Counted from the first letter of the stretch, positions 27,736 through 37,324 are shown. The stretch is DNA of 64,000 nucleotides from Lachnospiraceae bacterium (GCA_910575005.1 CAJTCL010000002.1:363614-427613); one strand, 5' to 3'. The notes: generated from the sequence alone by a model not told the origin. Made by a program: numbers and translations.

Positions 27736-27754
27736 AGACAGGCAGAGGTGCAGT

Positions 27755-28519
27755 ATGGGAACTGGAATTTTGAAGATTGGTAATAAAGTGGAGATTCGGA
27801 TTTTACAGCAAGTGGAGCAAGGATGGAAAACTGGGGAACGTCCTCCTTCTTATCAGACCAAGGTGCAGGATATCTTGGAAAATGGTGATATTGAGGTGGC
27901 AGTACCAACAGAGAAGGGTGAGAGAGTGCCGCTTCCCTCTGGTGTTCGATTGGAATTTTTGTTCTATACCAAAAGCGGTATGTATCGCTGTGTGGCGCAG
28001 ATCAAAGACCGTTATATTAAGGATCGTCTGTATGTGCTGCTAATTGAACAGAAGACACCTTTGGAAAAGTTTCAGCGACGGGAATATTATCGCTTTGAAT
28101 GTGCTATGGAGGTACTTTACTACCCTATCATGCAAAAGGAAGTAGATATCACACCTTTGGAAGAATTGAAAGAACACCATAGACTAAATTATCCAGAGGA
28201 TCTTCCCAAAAAGGCAATTGCTGTGGACATAAGCGGGGGAGGACTACGGTTTGTTTGTGAAGAACCAGGGCAAGAAGGGGATTATATGGTCATTTCCATA
28301 AGATTGGAAAGCGAGAGCATGAATCATCTTCTGGAAGTAGTGGGTAAAGTATTGATTTGCCAGGAGATTGAAAGACCATCTGGGAGCAGGAAGGGCGACC
28401 AGAAAAAATATGAATATCGGGTACAACTATTTATGGCCCCGAAAGAGAGAGAACAGATCATTAAATATATTTTTGAACAGGAACGCAAAAGCAGAGAAAA
28501 AGAATGCAAGAGTAGATAA
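27755..28519 (+). CDS. YcgR-like PilZ-domain protein
   Basis: 254 residues. The N-terminal half fits the YcgR N domain. A C-terminal PilZ domain starts near residue 106 with RREYYR (the RxxxR-type c-di-GMP loop) followed by DISGGGLRF (the D/NxSxxG motif). Both binding motifs are intact, so c-di-GMP binding is likely. Proteins of this type act as flagellar brakes (YcgR in E. coli, DgrA/YpfA in B. subtilis). Its place between flhG and cheB supports a motility role. Confidence 0.88.
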   Translation: MGTGILKIGNKVEIRILQQVEQGWKTGERPPSYQTKVQDILENGDIEVAVPTEKGERVPLPSGVRLEFLFYTKSGMYRCVAQIKDRYIKDRLYVLLIEQKTPLEKFQRREYYRFECAMEVLYYPIMQKEVDITPLEELKEHHRLNYPEDLPKKAIAVDISGGGLRFVCEEPGQEGDYMVISIRLESESMNHLLEVVGKVLICQEIERPSGSRKGDQKKYEYRVQLFMAPKEREQIIKYIFEQERKSREKECKSR

Positions 28520-28530
28520 GGAATGATTTT

Positions 28531-29613
28531 ATGAAAAAAAATATTTTAGTTGTTGATGACTCTGCACTCATGAGAAGGGTAATTTGTGATATAATTAACT
28601 CAGATACTACATTTCAGGCAACAGATGTTTGTAGAGATGGTCTTGAGGCGTATCAAAAATTAAAAACCACAACCTATGATGTTGTGATTCTTGATGTAAA
28701 TATGCCTCGTATGGATGGACTAGAATTGCTGGAAAAATTACAACAAGATAAGATCAGGGCAACAATTATCATGGTCAGTACACTGACTACCAAGGATGCA
28801 GATGTAACGATTCGTGCTATGGAATTAGGTGCTATTGATTTTGTCACCAAGCCATGCAATATGATAGAAGCAAAAGGAGAAGATTTTAAGGGAAGGCTTC
28901 TACGGATGTTGAGAGCAGTGGTGCGTTCTGACGCTGCCAGAAGTCTTATTAGTTCAACTCCAAGATCTGTGGAGCCAATAAATGTTCCCGTAAAGATACC
29001 CAAGACTGTGGAGCGCACTGTGGGAGGCAACAAGAATAAGTTGGTTGCTCTTGCATGTTCCACTGGAGGGCCCAAAGCATTGCAGAGTGTAATCCCCTAT
29101 TTGCCAGCAGATATGAATGCGCCTATGGTGCTGGTACAGCATATGCCAGTTGGTTTTACGAAGTCTATGGCGGATCGTCTGGATGAGATTAGCAAGATTC
29201 GTGTCAAGGAAGCACAAGAGGGGGATGTCCTGAAAAAGGGTTGGGTTTATATTGCTCCTGGTGGTAAGCACATGGAGATTCAGAAAAAGGCAGATGGAAG
29301 TCATGTCGTGCGGTTAAATGATCAGCCAGCCATTGGCGGATTGCGCCCATGTGCTAATGTGACTTACGAATCTCTCCGCTCAAGTGGGTATGATGAAATT
29401 GTCTGTGTGGTTCTCACTGGTATGGGTTCAGATGGTACAGGAGGAATCCTTTCTTTGAAGCAGAGAAAAAAACTGCACATAATCTCACAGGATGCAAAGA
29501 GCTGTGTGGTATATGGTATGCCAAAGGCAATTGCTGAGGCTGGTGTTGTAGATGAAGTAGTTCCACTGACTGAAGTTGCGCACACAATAATAAAGAATGT
29601 GGGGGTACAGTAA
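28531..29613 (+). CDS. cheB: chemotaxis methylesterase CheB
   Basis: Receiver plus methylesterase, 360 residues, which demethylates or deamidates chemoreceptors. Receiver motifs: VVDDSALMRR, VILDVNMPRMDG, and K in DFVTKPC. The esterase catalytic Ser-His-Asp are in ACSTGGPKAL, VQHMPVGFT and LTGMGSDG. No cheR was seen in this window, so the methyltransferase must be encoded elsewhere. cheA follows after 1 bp. Confidence 0.95.
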   Translation: MKKNILVVDDSALMRRVICDIINSDTTFQATDVCRDGLEAYQKLKTTTYDVVILDVNMPRMDGLELLEKLQQDKIRATIIMVSTLTTKDADVTIRAMELGAIDFVTKPCNMIEAKGEDFKGRLLRMLRAVVRSDAARSLISSTPRSVEPINVPVKIPKTVERTVGGNKNKLVALACSTGGPKALQSVIPYLPADMNAPMVLVQHMPVGFTKSMADRLDEISKIRVKEAQEGDVLKKGWVYIAPGGKHMEIQKKADGSHVVRLNDQPAIGGLRPCANVTYESLRSSGYDEIVCVVLTGMGSDGTGGILSLKQRKKLHIISQDAKSCVVYGMPKAIAEAGVVDEVVPLTEVAHTIIKNVGVQ

Positions 29614-29614
29614 T

Positions 29615-31741
29615 ATGGATGTAAGCCAATACCTTGAGATTTTTATTGATGAGACAAATGAGCATTTACAAAATTTGTCTGATTGCATCATGAGCCTTGA
29701 AAAAGAACCGGAAAATATGGATACAATCAATGAAATTTTTCGGGCAGCACATTCCTTGAAGGGAATGGCAGGAACAATGGGATTTAAGCGTATGCAGCGT
29801 CTGACACATGATATGGAGAATGTGTTTCAGGAAGTGCGCAGCGGAAATATGAATGTTACCAGCGGACTGGTAGACGTCTTGTTCCAGTGTCTGGATGCGA
29901 TTGAAGCATATCTAGATAATATAAAAGAAAGTTCGGATGAAGGAACAGACGACAATGAGGCAATTATTCAGGAATTAAATGATATTCTGGCGGCTGGAAC
30001 AGGAAATGTTCCAGAAGAAAAAAAGGCACCAGTGGAAAAGCCTCAGGAGAAGCAGGAAGATGGAAAACATTCAAAGAAATATCTGGATATTGAATTTTCG
30101 GAGAAAGAGAAAGAAGAGTTAAAAGACGCCGAAAGCAAAGGCTTAAATATTTACGGAATTACTGTATATATTCAGGAAGAATGTCTGTTGAAAGCAGCTC
30201 GAGCGTTCCTGGTTTTCAAAGCAGTGGAGGATTATGGAAATATTGTGGCATATAATCCGAGCTCTCAAGATATTGAAGACGAGAAATTTGGCTGTGATTT
30301 CAGTTTCTATCTGGTCAGTGAAACAGAATTAGATAAGTTTCTTGAGGTTTCTAAAGCTGTTTCTGAGATTGCAGAGGTAGTTGGGGAGAAGATTGAGTAT
30401 AGTCAGTTGACTGCAGCAGAGGAAAAGAAGGAAGCAGCGGAGGCCAAAGAAGCAGCAGAGATTGTCAAGAAGGAAGACAAGAATGAAAAAATGGCGGTCA
30501 ATTCAGAGGCTGGGGGAGCTGCGAAATCTGCTCCTCCGGCAACAAAGAAATCATCGCCTGGGAAGCCTGTCACCAGTCGTACTGTTCGTGTGGATATCGA
30601 AAAGTTGGATGCCTTGATGAATCAGGTTAGTGAGTTAATCATTGCTAAGAATTCCTTGGTTTCTATTGGGTCTAATTCAGATGGAGGCGTTGTCGGTGTT
30701 AATTCCCAAGCCTTTCATGAGCAGATTGAGTATTTAGAGCGTATCACTACTGGACTTCATGAATCTGTTATGAAGGTACGAATGGTTCCAATTGAAAGTG
30801 TAGTACAGAAATTTCCGCGGATGATTCGTGATCTTTCTAAGAAACTGGGTAAGAAAATGGAATTATATATGACCGGTGAAGATACTGAGCTAGATCGAAC
30901 GGTGGTGGATCAGATCGGAGATCCCCTGCAGCATTTGCTCCGTAATTCTGCCGATCATGGTCTTGAGAGTGCAGAGATCCGCAAAAAAAGAGGAAAGCCG
31001 GAAGCTGGTAGCATTCATTTGAATGCATTCCAAGAAGGAAATAATGTAATTATTGAAGTTAGTGATGACGGAAATGGAATTGATACCGAGACCGTTAAGA
31101 ATAAGGCGATTGAGCGTGGTCTTATTACTCCTGAGCAGGGGGAGGCCTTAAGCCAGAAAGAGATTATTGATTTTCTGTTTATGCCCAGTTTTTCTATGGC
31201 AAAAAAGATTTCTGATATTTCCGGCCGTGGTGTAGGTCTTGATGTGGTAAAGTCTAACATTGAAGCTTTGGGCGGAGATGTAGAAGTAAAGAGTGTCCTT
31301 GGTGAAGGTTCTAAATTTATTGTACGTCTGCCTTTGACTTTGGCGATTATTCAGGCATTGATGGTGGAAGTACGTGGCGAAAAATATGCGATTTCTCTTG
31401 GTTCCATTGAGACAATTGAGGAGATCATGGCAGAGGAGATTAAATATGTTCAAACCAAAGAGGTAATACATATCCGTGGCATGGTAATCCCGTTAATTCG
31501 TCTGGACCAACTTCTTGATTGTGAGCCAGAGGAGAAAGAGCGGAATAGCTTTACGGTTATTGTAGTACGTAAAGGAGATAAATCGGCAGGGCTGATTGTA
31601 GATGAATTAAATGGACAACAGGAAATTGTAATCAAGTCCCTTGGCAAATACATAAATAACAGCAGCAAGATCATTAGTGGTGCAACAGTTCTCGGTGATG
31701 GTGAGGTTGCATTGATCCTGGATGTGAATACATTATTTTAA
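29615..31741 (+). CDS. cheA: chemotaxis histidine kinase CheA
   Basis: 708-residue kinase. The P1 domain carries the phosphorylated His in FRAAHSLKGMAGTMGF (about residue 47). A P2-type CheY-binding region spans about 150-250, then an Ala/Lys/Glu linker, the P3 dimerisation helices, and the P4 kinase domain (HLLRNSADHGLE, SDDGNGID, GRGVGLDVV). The C-terminal P5 CheW-like domain binds CheW. ATG 29615 is 1 bp after the cheB stop. Confidence 0.96.
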   Translation: MDVSQYLEIFIDETNEHLQNLSDCIMSLEKEPENMDTINEIFRAAHSLKGMAGTMGFKRMQRLTHDMENVFQEVRSGNMNVTSGLVDVLFQCLDAIEAYLDNIKESSDEGTDDNEAIIQELNDILAAGTGNVPEEKKAPVEKPQEKQEDGKHSKKYLDIEFSEKEKEELKDAESKGLNIYGITVYIQEECLLKAARAFLVFKAVEDYGNIVAYNPSSQDIEDEKFGCDFSFYLVSETELDKFLEVSKAVSEIAEVVGEKIEYSQLTAAEEKKEAAEAKEAAEIVKKEDKNEKMAVNSEAGGAAKSAPPATKKSSPGKPVTSRTVRVDIEKLDALMNQVSELIIAKNSLVSIGSNSDGGVVGVNSQAFHEQIEYLERITTGLHESVMKVRMVPIESVVQKFPRMIRDLSKKLGKKMELYMTGEDTELDRTVVDQIGDPLQHLLRNSADHGLESAEIRKKRGKPEAGSIHLNAFQEGNNVIIEVSDDGNGIDTETVKNKAIERGLITPEQGEALSQKEIIDFLFMPSFSMAKKISDISGRGVGLDVVKSNIEALGGDVEVKSVLGEGSKFIVRLPLTLAIIQALMVEVRGEKYAISLGSIETIEEIMAEEIKYVQTKEVIHIRGMVIPLIRLDQLLDCEPEEKERNSFTVIVVRKGDKSAGLIVDELNGQQEIVIKSLGKYINNSSKIISGATVLGDGEVALILDVNTLF

Positions 31742-31753
31742 GGGGGTGTGAAT

Positions 31754-32218
31754 ATGGCAAACAATATGTCTGTAGTAGGAGACGGAAGAAAACAGTTTAT
31801 CGTAGTAAAAATTGGCAGTGAGCAATATGGAATTGACATTAGTTATGTGGACAATATTGTGCGTATGCAGAAGATTACTAGAGTGCCGAAAGCACAACCT
31901 TATTTTAAAGGGATCATCAATCTGCGAGGTGAGATTGTTCCGGTTATGAGCATCCGTACGAAAATGGATCTGGAGCCGGATGAGTTTACAGATGTTACCA
32001 GAATTATTATCCTGAAGCTGGAAGAGCACGGGGTGTTGGGAATTTTGGTTGATGAGGTGAGAGAGGTTGTTACTCTTGCACCTGAGGAGATTGATAAAGT
32101 TGCTTATGATGCAAAAAGCAGTAAGAGTAATTTTATCAATGGGGTTGGCAAACATGGAGAAGAGTTGATTTCCCTGTTTGATACAAACAGCATCATTGAC
32201 GAGACAGAAACTGTATAG
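31754..32218 (+). CDS. cheW: chemotaxis coupling protein CheW
   Basis: 154-residue scaffold linking receptors and CheA. The CheW/P5 fold is recognised from QFIVVKIGSEQYGIDISYV, PYFKGIINLRGEIVPVM and LGILVDEVREVVTL. ATG 31754 has AGGGGGTG upstream; a GTG two codons earlier is possible. It is the last chemotaxis gene before a strong hairpin. Confidence 0.95.
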   Translation: MANNMSVVGDGRKQFIVVKIGSEQYGIDISYVDNIVRMQKITRVPKAQPYFKGIINLRGEIVPVMSIRTKMDLEPDEFTDVTRIIILKLEEHGVLGILVDEVREVVTLAPEEIDKVAYDAKSSKSNFINGVGKHGEELISLFDTNSIIDETETV

Positions 32219-32231
32219 GCAGAATGTATGG

Positions 32232-32259
32232 AGGCTGTTGCAGTAATTTGCAACAGCCT
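32232..32259 (+). promoter_or_regulatory. perfect 11-bp hairpin between cheW and cheC
   Basis: AGGCTGTTGCA (32232-32242), loop GTAATT, TGCAACAGCCT (32249-32259). No T-run follows (the next bases are ATTCGTAATC), so complete termination is unlikely. It may protect the mRNA end or weaken read-through between the cheBAW and cheCD parts of the operon. Confidence 0.6.
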
Positions 32260-32315
32260 ATTCGTAATCATTACAGATGAGCCTTAGGAAAAGGCAGAAA
32301 TGGAGAAAGACAACC

Positions 32316-32936
32316 ATGGCTAAATTTAGTTTAGATCAGGTAAATGACATGTATTTTGATGTGCTAAAGGAAATAGGAAACATTGGCGCAGGAAATGCAA
32401 CAACTGCAATTTCCAATATGTTGAACCTTAAGGTGAATATGGATGTGCCCAAAGTAGAATTTATGAAGGTTCAAGAACTTCCCACTGCAATTTCTGCTGA
32501 AGAGGAAACAGTTGTTGGAATTTATCTGGAAGTGGAGAGTGACATCGGCGGCAGTATGATGTTTCTGCTAAAGATGGGGTCAGCGCAGTATTTGGTAAAT
32601 CATTTAATGGGAAGACCAGATGATTATGCCCAAGAGTTTAATGAGATGGATATATCTGCAATTAAGGAAATTGGAAATATTATTTCAGGTTCCTATTTAT
32701 CGGCATTATCTACCATGACAAACATGGTAATCACTTCATCTGTACCATATCTGGCAATTGATATGGCAGGGGCAATTTTAAGTGTACCAGCGATTCAGTT
32801 TGGCCAGTATGGAGATAACGCACTTTTAATTCAGACAGAGTTTGGCGATGATGTGAAAATACAAGGATTTTTCATTTTGATGCCAGATGTCGAGTCTTAT
32901 GATAAAATTTTAACGTCGTTGGGGATTGCACTATAA
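32316..32936 (+). CDS. cheC: CheY-P phosphatase CheC
   Basis: 206 residues with two CheC active-site repeats, LKEIGNIGAGNATTAIS near residue 15 and IKEIGNIISGSYLSALS near 113, both keeping the E-x2-N pair. It removes phosphate from CheY and binds CheD. ATG 32316 follows TGGAGAAAG. An upstream in-frame start at 32277 would add 13 basic residues and is unlikely. Confidence 0.93.
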   Translation: MAKFSLDQVNDMYFDVLKEIGNIGAGNATTAISNMLNLKVNMDVPKVEFMKVQELPTAISAEEETVVGIYLEVESDIGGSMMFLLKMGSAQYLVNHLMGRPDDYAQEFNEMDISAIKEIGNIISGSYLSALSTMTNMVITSSVPYLAIDMAGAILSVPAIQFGQYGDNALLIQTEFGDDVKIQGFFILMPDVESYDKILTSLGIAL

Positions 32937-32949
32937 GAGGAGCATGGTT

Positions 32950-33432
32950 ATGGCTACAATTAAAGTTGGAATGGCAGATTTGAATATATGCAAAGCACCG
33001 GATATGATTACCACGCTGGGGTTGGGTTCTTGTATTGGAATTGCAGTATACGATCCCGTTACCAAGATCGGAGGACTGGCACATATCATGCTTCCGGACA
33101 GCAAACAGATGAGGAATAATTCAAATATTGCCAAGTTTGCAGACACAGGAATTGAAGAATTGGTGAAAAGGGTTGTAAGAGCAGGCGCGAACAAAGGTCG
33201 CCTGGTGGCGAAAATTGCGGGGGGCGCCAAAATGTTTGAAGTGAAGGGTGTCTCAGGGATTGGAAATGTAGGTGAGCGCAATGCCGCTGCATCGAGAGCT
33301 AAATTAAAACAGCTCGGAATTCGTCTGATTGCCGAAGATACAGGCCTTAATTATGGTCGTACTGTCGAATTATATCCAGAGACAGGGGATTTTCGTATCA
33401 AGGCAGTGGGAAAGACAATTAAAATTATTTAA
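32950..33432 (+). CDS. cheD: chemoreceptor deamidase CheD
   Basis: 160-residue glutamine deamidase of chemoreceptors that also stimulates CheC. The catalytic Cys is in LGLGSCIGIAVYDP and the His in GGLAHIMLPDS. IAGGAKMF and the GRTVELYPETG tail are typical. ATG 32950 (MATIKVGMADL) lies 7 nt after AGAGGAG, while ATG 32944 lies too close to it. Confidence 0.93.
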   Translation: MATIKVGMADLNICKAPDMITTLGLGSCIGIAVYDPVTKIGGLAHIMLPDSKQMRNNSNIAKFADTGIEELVKRVVRAGANKGRLVAKIAGGAKMFEVKGVSGIGNVGERNAAASRAKLKQLGIRLIAEDTGLNYGRTVELYPETGDFRIKAVGKTIKII

Positions 33433-33445
33433 AGGGTGATAGGAT

Positions 33446-33712
33446 ATGAAAACGAAACAGATACCGATCATGATTACATTGGCAGGAGGATTGCTTACCT
33501 GTATTCTTGGGTTTGTAATGCAGATGGAAACGAACCAGTTTGTAAAAACATTGGTGATCGTTTTAATATCCTTTTATATCCTAGGATGCATTGCAAAATT
33601 AGTGTTAGATAAGAATTTCAAGGAAGAGACAGAAGAAGCCACGGAAGAGGCAGTGGAGGACGCAGATACCGAAGAGACGGAGGAAGCAGAAGAATCCACA
33701 GAGGAAGAATAA
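33446..33712 (+). CDS. small membrane protein with acidic tail, unknown function
   Basis: 88 residues between cheD and fliA. Two membrane helices (about 8-26 and 33-54) are separated by a short turn. They are followed by a strongly acidic C-terminus of Glu, Thr and Ala (about 58-88). AGGGTGATAGG precedes the ATG. I do not recognise a family. The place in the operon suggests motility or membrane-linked control, but nothing in the sequence shows it. Confidence 0.75.
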   Translation: MKTKQIPIMITLAGGLLTCILGFVMQMETNQFVKTLVIVLISFYILGCIAKLVLDKNFKEETEEATEEAVEDADTEETEEAEESTEEE

Positions 33713-33793
33713 AGGCAGCCGCATGGTGAGAGGCGGTGTGCAGATTAAACATGGGAAACTAGATTTGGGAATCCCATAGTCTGGGGGCTTTGG

Positions 33794-34558
33794 ATGAACG
33801 CAGCAGAGAGAGAACAATTGTGGGCTGAATTTTTAAAAAAACCTACACCGGAATTGAGAGAACAGATCATAGTGGAATATGCACCTTTGGTCAAGATTGT
33901 GGCGGGTCGTCTCAGCATGTATCTGGGATATAATGTGGAATATGATGATCTGGTAGGCTATGGTATTTTTGGCTTGATTGATGCCATAGATAAATTTGAT
34001 GTTAAGAAAGATGTAAAATTTGAAACTTATGCCAGCCTGCGGATTCGAGGATCTATTTTGGACCAAATCCGCAAAATGGATTGGATTCCAAGAACTGTGC
34101 GGCAGAAACAAAAGAAAATTGAGGCGGCAATTAAGCAGATTGAGGCCAAAACTGGCAGAAATGCATCAGATGAAGAGATTGCCGAGGAGCTAAAGGTGAG
34201 TAGTGAGGAGCTGCTGAATTGGCAGTCTCAGATTAAAGTTACCAATATGGTTTCTTTGAATGAGTATGTGGAGCAGGGGATGGAACCTGTGATGGATGCA
34301 AAGGGAAATTCTCATTTTATTCAGCCAGAGGATGCTATTGCGGAGGAAGAATTAAAGAAAGTGTTGGAACAAACACTGGAAATTCTTACCGAAAAAGAAC
34401 GAAAAGTTATCACATTGTATTATTACGAAGATTTGACTTTAAAAGAGATCAGTAATGTGCTTGAGGTATCGGAGTCTAGGATTTCTCAGCTCCATACAAA
34501 AGCACTTTTAAAAATGAAAAAGACAATGGGGTCTTATATGGGCATACTGACAGATTAG
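33794..34558 (+). CDS. fliA: flagellar sigma factor FliA/SigD (sigma-28)
   Basis: 254-residue alternative sigma factor for late flagellar and chemotaxis genes. Region 2 is VEYDDLVGYGIFGLIDAIDK with FETYASLRIRGSILDQIRKM. Region 4 is VITLYYYEDLTLKEISNVLE followed by ESRISQLHTKALLKMK. In the 81-bp gap upstream, ATGGGA and TCCCAT pair (about 33752-33779) just before the ribosome binding site. Its location near the operon end matches B. subtilis, where distance from the promoter affects SigD levels. No flgM is seen in this window. Confidence 0.96.
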   Translation: MNAAEREQLWAEFLKKPTPELREQIIVEYAPLVKIVAGRLSMYLGYNVEYDDLVGYGIFGLIDAIDKFDVKKDVKFETYASLRIRGSILDQIRKMDWIPRTVRQKQKKIEAAIKQIEAKTGRNASDEEIAEELKVSSEELLNWQSQIKVTNMVSLNEYVEQGMEPVMDAKGNSHFIQPEDAIAEEELKKVLEQTLEILTEKERKVITLYYYEDLTLKEISNVLEVSESRISQLHTKALLKMKKTMGSYMGILTD

Positions 34559-34577
34559 TGTGGAGGGAGGGAGCTAC

Positions 34578-36182
34578 ATGGAAATTAAAAATGGATATTT
34601 CAGACTGGATATTAGAGAAATAGGGGTTTATCTTCAGATTATTCCCCCTGAAAATGGCGGAAAAAGACCAGAAGTGAAAGAAGTTCTTGAATATTTGGAG
34701 CAAAAGGGTTATTCTGGTTTTAATTTGAAGCAATTGAATGATGCAGTGACTGTGGCTTCCACAGAAGTAAAGGAAGTTTATGTAGGAGAAGGCAGCGGTT
34801 TCCAGGAAGATGAACAGATGGAGATCACAGTTTCTGGTGATAAGATGTTGGTATTTTGTCATTTTTATCCACCATCTACACAAGGAAAATTGATGTCTGA
34901 AGCGGATATTATGAGTGAATTGCAGGCAAAAAATATTACTGTAGGCATCAAACAGGATGAGATACAAAAATTTCTGAAAAATCGCTCTTATTGTACGGAT
35001 TTGATTTTGGCAAAGGGAATTCCTCCAGTCAATGGTAAAGATGCTAGAATTGAATATTTTTTTAATACAAATCATAATTTGAGACCAAAGAAAAATGAAG
35101 ATGGAACAGTTAATTATCGGGAATTAAATACCATCAGCCATGTAGAAAAGGGACAGACGCTGGCAAAACTGCATCCGGCGGTTCCAGGAAAGCCTGGTAC
35201 AGATGTATATGGTGGAGCTATCCAGGGTAGACAAGAGAAGAGCCTAAAGCTGGAGTATGGCAATAATATCTCGCTTTCGGAAGATAAGACGGAGATTTAT
35301 TCAAACGTCACAGGGCATGCAAGTCTGGTTAATGGCAAAGTATTTGTTGCAGATGTGTATGAGGTACCAGCAGATGTTGACAATGCCACAGGAAATATTG
35401 TATATGATGGCAATGTATCTATTAAGGGAAATGTAAAAAGCGGATTTTCTGTGAAGGCAAAGGGCGATATTGTCATTGATGGTGTAGTGGAAGCAGCCTA
35501 TTTATCTGCTGGAGGGCAGATTATTGTAAAACGAGGCATTAATGGTATGGGCAAAGGCAGAGTGGAGGCAAAGGAGAATCTAATTGCCAAATTTATTGAA
35601 AATGCCACGGTTGTTTCTGATGGTTTTATTGAGACAGGATGCATTTTGCACAGTCAGGTGTCTGCAGGTGCAGATATTCGTGTCAGCGGAAAGAAAGGTT
35701 TTGTCAGTGGCGGCCTGATTCGTGCTGGAAATCTTTTGGAGGCTCAAACGATTGGTTCTGAGATGGGTACAATTACGAAGATTGAAGTGGGTGTGGATCC
35801 TTCTGTAAAAGAGCATTATGGGGAAGTTCAGGATAGTATTGCAGCAGTTACCAAGGAGGTAGAGAGGATGCGTCCGATCTTGGTAAATTTTACTGAAAAA
35901 CTTCAGAAGAAAGAAAAAGTTTCTCCAGAACGGATGCAGCAGATTCAGACAATTGCCAAAAATTTCCGTGAACAGCAGCAGCTTCTTGCCAATTATAAAA
36001 AAGAATTGAAAGATTTGGGAGAGAAGATTCAGTTGGCCACAAATGCAAAAATAAAAGTGAAGGGAAGTATTTATCCTGGCGCGAGCATTACGATTTCAGA
36101 TATCAGTATGAATATCAAGAATGAGCGTTATGCAACGAAGTTTATCAAGGAACATGGAGAGATCGTGGGGCGTCCATTATAA
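34578..36182 (+). CDS. FapA family (DUF342) protein
   Basis: 534 residues. A variable N-terminal part (1-165) is followed by the DUF342/FapA beta-helix region, marked by AKLHPAVPGKPGTDVYGGAI, ATGNIVYDGNVSIKGNVKSG and later beta-solenoid repeats. It ends with a coiled coil (about 415-485) and a final beta segment. Proteins of this family are often next to sigD and flagellar genes and some affect polar or cell-surface functions. The role here is inferred from neighbours. ATG 34578 follows GGAGGGAGG. Confidence 0.85.
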   Translation: MEIKNGYFRLDIREIGVYLQIIPPENGGKRPEVKEVLEYLEQKGYSGFNLKQLNDAVTVASTEVKEVYVGEGSGFQEDEQMEITVSGDKMLVFCHFYPPSTQGKLMSEADIMSELQAKNITVGIKQDEIQKFLKNRSYCTDLILAKGIPPVNGKDARIEYFFNTNHNLRPKKNEDGTVNYRELNTISHVEKGQTLAKLHPAVPGKPGTDVYGGAIQGRQEKSLKLEYGNNISLSEDKTEIYSNVTGHASLVNGKVFVADVYEVPADVDNATGNIVYDGNVSIKGNVKSGFSVKAKGDIVIDGVVEAAYLSAGGQIIVKRGINGMGKGRVEAKENLIAKFIENATVVSDGFIETGCILHSQVSAGADIRVSGKKGFVSGGLIRAGNLLEAQTIGSEMGTITKIEVGVDPSVKEHYGEVQDSIAAVTKEVERMRPILVNFTEKLQKKEKVSPERMQQIQTIAKNFREQQQLLANYKKELKDLGEKIQLATNAKIKVKGSIYPGASITISDISMNIKNERYATKFIKEHGEIVGRPL

Positions 36183-36201
36183 ATATTTTCGATTCAATTG
36201 A

Positions 36202-36266
36202 TATACCCTTTGGGGTGCCTTAGGGTACCCCATTATGGTTATTTTGCCATTTTATAAGGTGTAAAA
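36202..36266 (+). repeat. dispersed short repeat, TATACCC...ATAAGGTGTAAA type
   Basis: This copy has TATACCC, a hairpin GGGGTGCC-TTAG-GGTACCCC, then CCATTATGGTTAT and ATAAGGTGTAAA. Related copies with the same ordered blocks lie at 38960-39011 and 63781-63834, and a partial one at about 45965-45999 on the minus strand. It fills most of the 99-bp gap between the fapA-like gene and the next gene. Confidence 0.55.
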
Positions 36267-36281
36267 GAGGAGTGAGGAGAG

Positions 36282-36599
36282 ATGTCGATTAGACCTGTAG
36301 AATTCAGCGGAGTGGTACAAAGAAGCCAAGATATAAGTACCTTGAAGCAAAATGAAGACAACAAACCCATGTTACAACAGCAGAATGTACAGACACAATT
36401 TGCAAAAGAGACAATACATCATATGCATCAGGTAAACCATGCAAATGATTCAGATAATCCACAGAAAAAATTCGATGCCAGAGAAAAGGGAAGCAACGAG
36501 TATGAAGACCATCGGACAAAGAAAAAAAGGAAAAAGGAAGAAAATGGCGGAAAGGTAAATGGCAAGACCCTTTCAGGTGGTTTTGACATGAAAATATAG
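36282..36599 (+). CDS. small hydrophilic protein of the flagellar cluster, unknown function
   Basis: 105 residues, rich in Gln, Asn, Lys and His, with a very basic patch TKKKRKKEENGGK near residue 82 and no membrane segment. GTGAGGAG precedes the ATG. It is followed 8 bp later by the SwrB-position gene. I do not recognise a described family. The coding call rests on a good ribosome binding site, full use of the space and co-direction. Confidence 0.7.
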   Translation: MSIRPVEFSGVVQRSQDISTLKQNEDNKPMLQQQNVQTQFAKETIHHMHQVNHANDSDNPQKKFDAREKGSNEYEDHRTKKKRKKEENGGKVNGKTLSGGFDMKI

Positions 36600-36607
36600 G
36601 TAGCAAA

Positions 36608-37321
36608 ATGAGTACGTTAGAAGTTGTTTTAATAGTAGTGGGAATTGTTCTGATGATTGCCAGCTTTTTCATAACAGAAAAGCTGACAAATCAAGAGTTG
36701 GACAAGATTGCAGAGCTGAGTACCGAGGAGATGAAGAAAATTCTGGAGCGGAATTTGAATGATGCACAGGTGAAGGTCAATCATATGGTGGATCAAGTGA
36801 TTGACCAGTCTATTGAAAAATCAATGGAGATTGTGGAGCGTTCTTTGGACAAGGAAACCAATGAAAAAATGAGAGTGCTTACTGAGTATTCAGATACAGT
36901 ATTGGAATCCATCCATAAAACACACAATGAAGTAATGTTTTTATACAGCATGTTAAATGATAAACATTCAGAACTTACAAAATATGCTGGAAACTTAGCA
37001 CAACTTGCCATCCATTTAGAGGAATTGCAGGAAAATATTCAAAAAACGGTCTCAGAATCTGATGATATCTTGCAGAAGGTTCGGGAATCTCAACAGGCAT
37101 TGCCTGCATCTTCTAGTATAGATGTTGCTGAGGAATCGCTTTCCGTAGAGGAGCAAGAGGAAATTTTAGAAGAGCAAGAAGAGGAATTGGTGAATCACAA
37201 TGAGCTGATTCTGGAAAGATATCGTGAAGGAAGAACAGCGATAGAAATTGCCAGGGAGTTAGGTCTTGGTGTTGGGGAAGTAAAGCTTGTGATTGGATTG
37301 TTCAGAGAGGAAGAATTATAA
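36608..37321 (+). CDS. DUF6115-type membrane coiled-coil protein in the SwrB position
   Basis: 237 residues: an N-terminal membrane helix (about 4-22), a long coiled coil (about 30-170), an acidic Glu-rich stretch, and a C-terminal helix-turn-helix-like segment (LERYREGRTAIEIARELGLG). In B. subtilis swrB, which encodes a membrane-anchored coiled-coil protein that promotes basal body completion, lies at the same place between sigD and rpsB. SwrB-like function is an inference from position and architecture. The DUF6115 assignment is from memory. Confidence 0.75.
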   Translation: MSTLEVVLIVVGIVLMIASFFITEKLTNQELDKIAELSTEEMKKILERNLNDAQVKVNHMVDQVIDQSIEKSMEIVERSLDKETNEKMRVLTEYSDTVLESIHKTHNEVMFLYSMLNDKHSELTKYAGNLAQLAIHLEELQENIQKTVSESDDILQKVRESQQALPASSSIDVAEESLSVEEQEEILEEQEEELVNHNELILERYREGRTAIEIARELGLGVGEVKLVIGLFREEEL

Positions 37322-37324
37322 GCT

